Shown one piece after another: positions 34,431 to 37,793 of a stretch of DNA of 37,793 nucleotides. Within the stretch, counting starts at the first letter, position 1; each line of letters opens with the position of its first letter. A model generated the notes under the pieces. That model was not told the origin of the DNA and ran no database searches. It worked only from the letters and a program-made list of their open reading frames with translations. The stretch covers positions 1 through 37,793 of the forward strand of contig CANJLD010000029.1 of NCBI GenBank assembly GCA_947475165.1, given 5' to 3'. A program made the translations under genes and the position numbers. The DNA is from Bacteroidota bacterium (GTDB taxonomy: Bacteria; Bacteroidota; Bacteroidia; Chitinophagales; LD1).

Positions 34431-35129
34431 ATGTTCAAAAACACTACCCGCACATTTATGTGCCTGCTGGCCGGTACAGGGCTGATAATAACACTGCTTA
34501 CCGGTTGTAAGAAAGACGAAAAAGATACTGTTCCGATTACCGTAACTGATGTAGATGGCAATGTATACCATACGGTTACTATAGGCACGCAAACATGGAT
34601 GGTTGAAAATTTGAAAACCACCCGCTACCGCAATGGCGACCCTATACCGCATGTAAACAATAATGCCGACTGGAACCAGATACCTACTCCGGCATATTGC
34701 AGCTACAATACTTCCGGTTATGCTGCCGATACTTTCGGGCGGCTGTATAATTGGTATGCTGTTGCCGAAGGTGCTGCTTTGGCGCCTGAAGGATGGCACA
34801 TACCTACCGATGCCGATTGGCAACTGCTTATTACATACCTTGGCGGAGAAGCCGGTGCAGGAGGTAAATTAAAAGAAGCAGGTAATACGCATTGGCTTAC
34901 TCCAAATACCGGTGCCACCAACACAACAGGTTTTACTGCCTTGCCCGGTGGCGTGCGTTCCGGTTCAGGCGTATATCAGGAAAAAGGAACTGCGGGCTAT
35001 TACTGGTCGGCTACTGAATACAGTGCCAACTATGCCGGCTATGTAGTTTTTTCAAATTCCAATGCCGATGCACATAACACCGGTACTATTAAAATGCAGG
35101 GCTTTTCGGTAAGGTGTATTAAAAACTGA
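34431..35129 (+). CDS. FISUMP-domain lipoprotein
   Basis: The 232-residue protein starts with a signal peptide ending in the lipobox LTGC (Cys26, then KKDE). The mature part is a Fibrobacter succinogenes major paralogous (FISUMP) domain: DGNVYHTVTIGTQTWMVENL, GRLYNWYAV, PEGWHIPTDADWQ, TGFTALPGGVRS, YYWSATE and a final FSVRCIK. These domains are common in surface lipoproteins of Bacteroidota and Fibrobacteres; they resemble formylglycine-enzyme/C-lectin folds but have no established activity. It is a single-gene unit with its own promoter, divergent from the protease operon. Confidence 0.92.
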   Translation: MFKNTTRTFMCLLAGTGLIITLLTGCKKDEKDTVPITVTDVDGNVYHTVTIGTQTWMVENLKTTRYRNGDPIPHVNNNADWNQIPTPAYCSYNTSGYAADTFGRLYNWYAVAEGAALAPEGWHIPTDADWQLLITYLGGEAGAGGKLKEAGNTHWLTPNTGATNTTGFTALPGGVRSGSGVYQEKGTAGYYWSATEYSANYAGYVVFSNSNADAHNTGTIKMQGFSVRCIKN

Positions 35130-35155
35130 AAGGCTGCTTTAGTTGCAACAGATTT

Positions 35156-35237
35156 CCTGCCTACCGGCAGGCAGGCTTGTTTTGCTCAGGCTTTGCTTTG
35201 AGATGACCTGTCGGGACACAAACTTGCGCCAACGGGG
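35156..35237. repeat. Palindromic repeat cluster between FISUMP and lipocalin genes
   Basis: CCTGCC-tacc-GGCAGG (35156-35171) forms a hairpin. Further on, ACAAACTTGCGCCAACGGGG (35217-35236) is a partial third copy of the repeat flanking the FAD monooxygenase (35990-36060 and 37593-37663). It lies between convergent genes. Confidence 0.65.
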
Positions 35238-35240
35238 GAG

Positions 35241-35795
35241 TTATAGTTGCTTAGTTTTTTGGAGTTTCGATAAATCAAAAGCTTTCGATTTAAGCTTCGA
35301 AATAATCTGCTGATAAACTAAATCATCCATTTTTGACGTTCTAGATAGTATCCATAAATATTTTTTATTCGGGTGACTAACTACTGCATAGCTGTAATCG
35401 CTGGCCAAATCAATAATCCAATATTTGGCTTTGAAAGGCCAAAAGAATTGCACTTTCAGTTTTGCGTTACCCGAGCCTTCTTCAACGAATGCTTTTCCTT
35501 TGATGTAAGATTGTTTGCCGGTTACACTGTCTCTGTTGCATCGGTTCTCCACTATCACATAACCCTTATCGGTTAAAGTGTATTCGGCCGTTGTGCAGTT
35601 ACAACCTTTCTGAAAGTATTGAGGGAATGAAGCAATCTCATACCATTTGCCTGCATATTTCTTTAAGTCCACATTTGGAACAGTTTGCAGTGTTTGAGCT
35701 TGAATATTTGTAGCTGTCATAAGAAGGAATAGAATTATTAGTGATATTAATAGAAAAGGAACCAATAGCCATTGCTTGTAAAAAATAGATTTCAT
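35241..35795 (-). CDS. Lipocalin family protein (Blc-like)
   Basis: The 184-residue protein starts with a long hydrophobic N-terminus (WLLVPFLLISLIILFLLM, then a NIQAQ cleavage-like site), so it is exported or membrane-tethered. The lipocalin signature GKWYEIASFPQYF (49-61) opens an eight-strand barrel typical of bacterial Blc proteins; YTLTDKGYVIVENRC and AKLKVQFFWPFKAKYWIIDL are further matching strands. Blc-type lipocalins bind lysophospholipids or fatty acids in the envelope. I chose ATG 35795 because the exact -7 box at 35843-35850 would leave only a few leader bases for the upstream ATG (35831). No lipobox is seen, unlike E. coli Blc. Confidence 0.9.
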   Translation of the reverse strand: MKSIFYKQWLLVPFLLISLIILFLLMTATNIQAQTLQTVPNVDLKKYAGKWYEIASFPQYFQKGCNCTTAEYTLTDKGYVIVENRCNRDSVTGKQSYIKGKAFVEEGSGNAKLKVQFFWPFKAKYWIIDLASDYSYAVVSHPNKKYLWILSRTSKMDDLVYQQIISKLKSKAFDLSKLQKTKQL

Positions 35796-35842
35796 TAACC
35801 AAGAAATTTTGAACCAATTATTGCTTTGCAATTAACATTGGC

Positions 35843-35850
35843 CAAAAGTA
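35843..35850 (-). promoter_or_regulatory. -7 box of the lipocalin gene
   Basis: On the minus strand TACTTTTG matches TAnnTTTG exactly. A TTTTG lies about 24 bases upstream, slightly beyond the usual spacing. It supports the start at 35795. Confidence 0.5.
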
Positions 35851-35940
35851 TGCGGGTTTGGAATTTAAGTATTGCAAAATTTTAGAATAAAGTTTCATGA
35901 TTCACACCTTATGCGCAAGGCTGTGTCTTGAGCCTTATTT

Positions 35941-35963
35941 ACAGGCAGTTTGTAACTGCCTGT
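35941..35963. repeat. Perfect hairpin between the monooxygenase and lipocalin genes
   Basis: ACAGGCAGTT (35941-35950) is exactly complementary to AACTGCCTGT (35954-35963), with a 3-base loop, followed by TTTG on the plus strand. It is beside the left 71-bp repeat and may be a terminator-like or REP-type element. Confidence 0.65.
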
Positions 35964-35989
35964 TTTGTGCAGCAATACAAGGTCTGTTC

Positions 35990-36060
35990 TTGCTTTGCAA
36001 AATGTATTTACAAACTTACTAAATACATCAGGCACAAGTAGCAGACTTGCGCCAGCGGGG
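35990..36060. repeat. 71-bp direct repeat, left copy
   Basis: The stretch from TTGCTTTGCAAAATG to GCGCCAGCGGGG matches 37593-37663 at 68 of 71 positions. It contains the hairpin GGC-a-CAAGT...ACTTG-c-GCC (36031-36053). It lies just past the stop of the FAD monooxygenase gene. Confidence 0.9.
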
Positions 36061-36088
36061 GCACCATGAAAATGACACTGCTATTCTT

Positions 36089-37546
36089 TTATTCCTCTTT
36101 TCTCTTTCTGCTCCGCCCTCTCGGCTCATCAGCCTCATGCAGTACAATTTCGGAATGTAAGAACTCTGCAGCCTCTGCGGAGTCTTTTACTTTAGAAGCG
36201 CAGCGCTCTAACATTTCTGATTCAAACGCTGTTAGCACAGTTTCCCTCAGTCCAACTTCCCGCCATTTCGATAAAGGTCTGCATTCTTTTGAAATTGCCC
36301 GGGCCAGCGCCAGCGCATCAAGCAGTGTTTGATTGGCTCCCTGCCCTTTAAACGGACTCATAGGGTGAGCGGCATCGCCAATAAGGGTAACCCGGTCTGC
36401 CTTACTTAATAATTCGGCCGCGAGTAGTTCCCTGTCATACAACGGATAACCTGAAACCTGCGCCTGACCGGTTGCTGCTAAAATTTGAGGAATGGGAGGA
36501 TGCCACTGCGTTCTGCGACAGGCTTCCTGCTTAAGTGCCTCAGCCCCCAAAGCACTCAATGCCTTTGCCTCTTCTTCCGGCATGGGGAAACTAAGCTGCC
36601 ACATGACCGAGTTTGCCGAAAAAGGCATGATGTATATCCGCTCGTTGCCATTAGCGGTTTGAAATACCGTAGCCGAATCGAGCAAAGAACTTTCAAGACC
36701 TTCGAGATTCTGTAAAGGACAAATACCTAATATAACTATACAGCCCAGGTAACGCAAGGGTGAAATGTCGTCACCAATAAGCAACCTGCGCACTGCACTG
36801 CGTATACCATCTGCTCCAACTAACAGGTCGGCTTTGGCACTCTTCATCTGCCCGTTTACCTCAAAGCTTAGTTCAACACCTTCGCCCTGCCGTTCTTTAA
36901 AATCTATTAATTGATGCCCCCACTGCACGGCCTGCTCACCACCCAGTTGCTCCAGCAAAGCTAAGCGCAACGACTGCCTGGCTATATGTATATTTCTGCG
37001 CTTGCTATACTTTTGGTCAACTACCGGCACCCACTTTCTCATTCCCCATTCGCCTATTACTTTACCTGCTGTGGTATGCACCACATGCCGGGTTGAAATT
37101 ATCCCTTCTGTTAACGTGGGAATACCCAATGCCGCTATAGCTTTACCGGCTTGTTGTAAAGTAAGCCCATAGCCCTGAGAGCGGGAATTAAAGCTGCTGT
37201 CGCGTTCATAAAGAGTAAAGGGTATGCCGCGGTGCAAACAAGCCACGGCCAAAGCTATTCCGCCTATACCACCACCAATAATAGCCACGTGCGGGTAGTT
37301 TTGTTTATCGGCTATGGGTGGGGTGGTGGAGTGCACCAGGCCTGAGCCGTTACAATTTAAGCAGGTAAAAAGAGAGCCTTTGGGGCGAACGGGAGCCATG
37401 CCTTCGCCTTTTGTTTTTTCAAATTGCTGCAAGGCAGTTTGGTAGCGGAGGCGTATGTTTTTGCGCACTTTTCTGCGCTTTGTTCCGCGGCCATGGCAGT
37501 CGGGGCAGGCAGTTTGGTAATCTTCTTTATTTATCGCCTTCTCCAT
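36089..37546 (-). CDS. Zinc-ribbon/FAD-dependent monooxygenase fusion
   Basis: The 485-residue protein begins with two CxxCxGxG-type knuckles, CPDCHGRG (14-21) and CLNCNGSG (62-69), about 45 residues apart; four cysteines in this DnaJ-like spacing should bind one zinc. A group A flavin monooxygenase follows: AIIGGGIGG (GxGxxG, 91-96), GADGIRS (DG motif, 244-250) and GDAAHPMSPFKGQG (390-403) for FAD. Such enzymes hydroxylate aromatic or polyketide-like substrates using NADPH and oxygen; Tet(X)-type drug inactivators belong to the same superfamily but are not specifically indicated. I chose ATG 37546 because the frame before it lies near the 71-bp repeat and has no support. The C-terminus is basic (GRSRKRKEE). 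Confidence 0.88.
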   Translation of the reverse strand: MEKAINKEDYQTACPDCHGRGTKRRKVRKNIRLRYQTALQQFEKTKGEGMAPVRPKGSLFTCLNCNGSGLVHSTTPPIADKQNYPHVAIIGGGIGGIALAVACLHRGIPFTLYERDSSFNSRSQGYGLTLQQAGKAIAALGIPTLTEGIISTRHVVHTTAGKVIGEWGMRKWVPVVDQKYSKRRNIHIARQSLRLALLEQLGGEQAVQWGHQLIDFKERQGEGVELSFEVNGQMKSAKADLLVGADGIRSAVRRLLIGDDISPLRYLGCIVILGICPLQNLEGLESSLLDSATVFQTANGNERIYIMPFSANSVMWQLSFPMPEEEAKALSALGAEALKQEACRRTQWHPPIPQILAATGQAQVSGYPLYDRELLAAELLSKADRVTLIGDAAHPMSPFKGQGANQTLLDALALARAISKECRPLSKWREVGLRETVLTAFESEMLERCASKVKDSAEAAEFLHSEIVLHEADEPRGRSRKRKEE

Positions 37547-37592
37547 CTTTTTTAAACTTGCCGCTAATGTGCAGCAAAATAAAAGGCTGCTT

Positions 37593-37663
37593 TTGCTTTG
37601 CAAAATGTATTTACAAACTTACTAAATACAACAGGCACAAGTTACAGACTTGCGCCAGCGGGG
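37593..37663. repeat. 71-bp direct repeat, right copy
   Basis: Same orientation and length as 35990-36060, differing at three bases. It lies between the monooxygenase start and the stop of the partial gene at 37671. The inner hairpin is at 37634-37656. Confidence 0.9.
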
Positions 37664-37670
37664 AAGGAAT

Positions 37671-37793
37671 TTACAACTGCACGGTGGCCTCGGCCAGCTC
37701 TGCATCCTTCTTCGACTTTCTGTATAGAAAAGAGTGGAAGATGCTCCTTTTGGCAAAACGATATTGGTTACCGCTATTCAAAAACTTGTCGAA
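37671..37793 (-). CDS. Unknown protein, 5' part outside the window
   Basis: A minus-strand frame is open from the window edge to TAA at 37671 and gives 40 residues of normal composition: FDKFLNSGNQYRFAKRS near the start, a basic KSKKD segment and an acidic-hydrophobic tail AELAEATVQL. The absence of stops and protein-like wording suggest the end of a real gene. It is on the same strand as the monooxygenase and separated from it by the right 71-bp repeat. I cannot name the family from this fragment. Confidence 0.55.
   Translation of the reverse strand, partial: FDKFLNSGNQYRFAKRSIFHSFLYRKSKKDAELAEATVQL

Noticed and set aside
34199-34823. Two minus-strand frames over the FISUMP gene and its promoter
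   Set aside because: They overlap a well-supported lipoprotein gene and the repeat copy C; no family resemblance.
36089-37546. Tet(X)-type tetracycline-inactivating enzyme
   Set aside because: Only superfamily-level FAD motifs are shared; the zinc-knuckle N-terminus and context give no specific support for drug inactivation.
35990-37663. Insertion sequence or composite transposon around the monooxygenase
   Set aside because: The flanking repeats are direct, only 71 bp, lack transposase or terminal inverted repeats, and no target duplication is visible.

Overview
The window looks like chromosomal DNA of a Bacteroidota bacterium of moderate GC content. Evidence: several proteins end in type IX secretion (T9SS) type A sorting domains; SecD and SecF are fused; there are a PorE-like OmpA protein, a FISUMP lipoprotein and a tyrosine ammonia-lyase of the flexirubin-pigment type; promoters carry the TAnnTTTG -7 box; and intergenic spaces hold small palindromic repeats of the kind scattered through Bacteroidota genomes. 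I see no rRNA, tRNA, CRISPR array, insertion sequence or prophage gene.

Layout. 1-5.6 kb (+): the 3' part of a Gly-X-Thr collagen-like surface protein, queE, a 21-bp tandem repeat, a PorE-like outer-membrane OmpA protein and a small lipoprotein. 5.6-8.6 kb (-): a peroxiredoxin, a thiamine-diphosphate lyase of the ILVBL/HACL2 type and an isochorismatase-fold hydrolase. 8.8-11.1 kb (+): a lipoprotein and a T9SS cargo protein. 11.3-15.25 kb (+): a pigment-type module of tyrosine ammonia-lyase, FabG-like reductase and phytoene-desaturase-like oxidoreductase. 15.2-18.5 kb (-): an FkbM methyltransferase, a small exported-protein gene that appears broken by two frameshifts, two overlapping beta-barrel genes and a small conserved-looking protein. 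18.75-21.85 kb (-): secDF. 22.4-26.1 kb (-): a probable operon of murQ, an Ig-like T9SS protein and a T9SS sulfatase. 26.3-29.4 kb (+): valS and a stand-alone WYL protein. 29.45-34.2 kb (-): a C10 cysteine protease coupled to a lipoprotein, then lgt and a TerB-DnaJ protein. 34.4-37.8 kb: a FISUMP lipoprotein, a lipocalin, a zinc-ribbon/FAD monooxygenase bracketed by 71-bp direct repeats, and a gene cut by the window edge.

How the genes fit together. Much of the window concerns the cell envelope: SecDF moves proteins across the inner membrane, Lgt lipidates the four lipoproteins encoded here, a PorE-like protein could tie outer-membrane machinery to peptidoglycan, and four T9SS cargo proteins (including a sulfatase and a C10 protease) are destined for the surface or medium. 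MurQ recycles peptidoglycan sugars. The ammonia-lyase module probably supplies or tailors an aryl-polyene pigment.

The most unusual DNA-level signals are: a palindromic repeat that has become protein sequence inside two adjacent T9SS sorting domains; a strong excess of the hexamer ACCGGT; a dispersed repeat running into the 5' end of fabG; a 21-bp repeat whose units read as an in-frame heptapeptide; and 71-bp direct repeats around the zinc-ribbon monooxygenase gene. No complete new defence or mobile system is visible.
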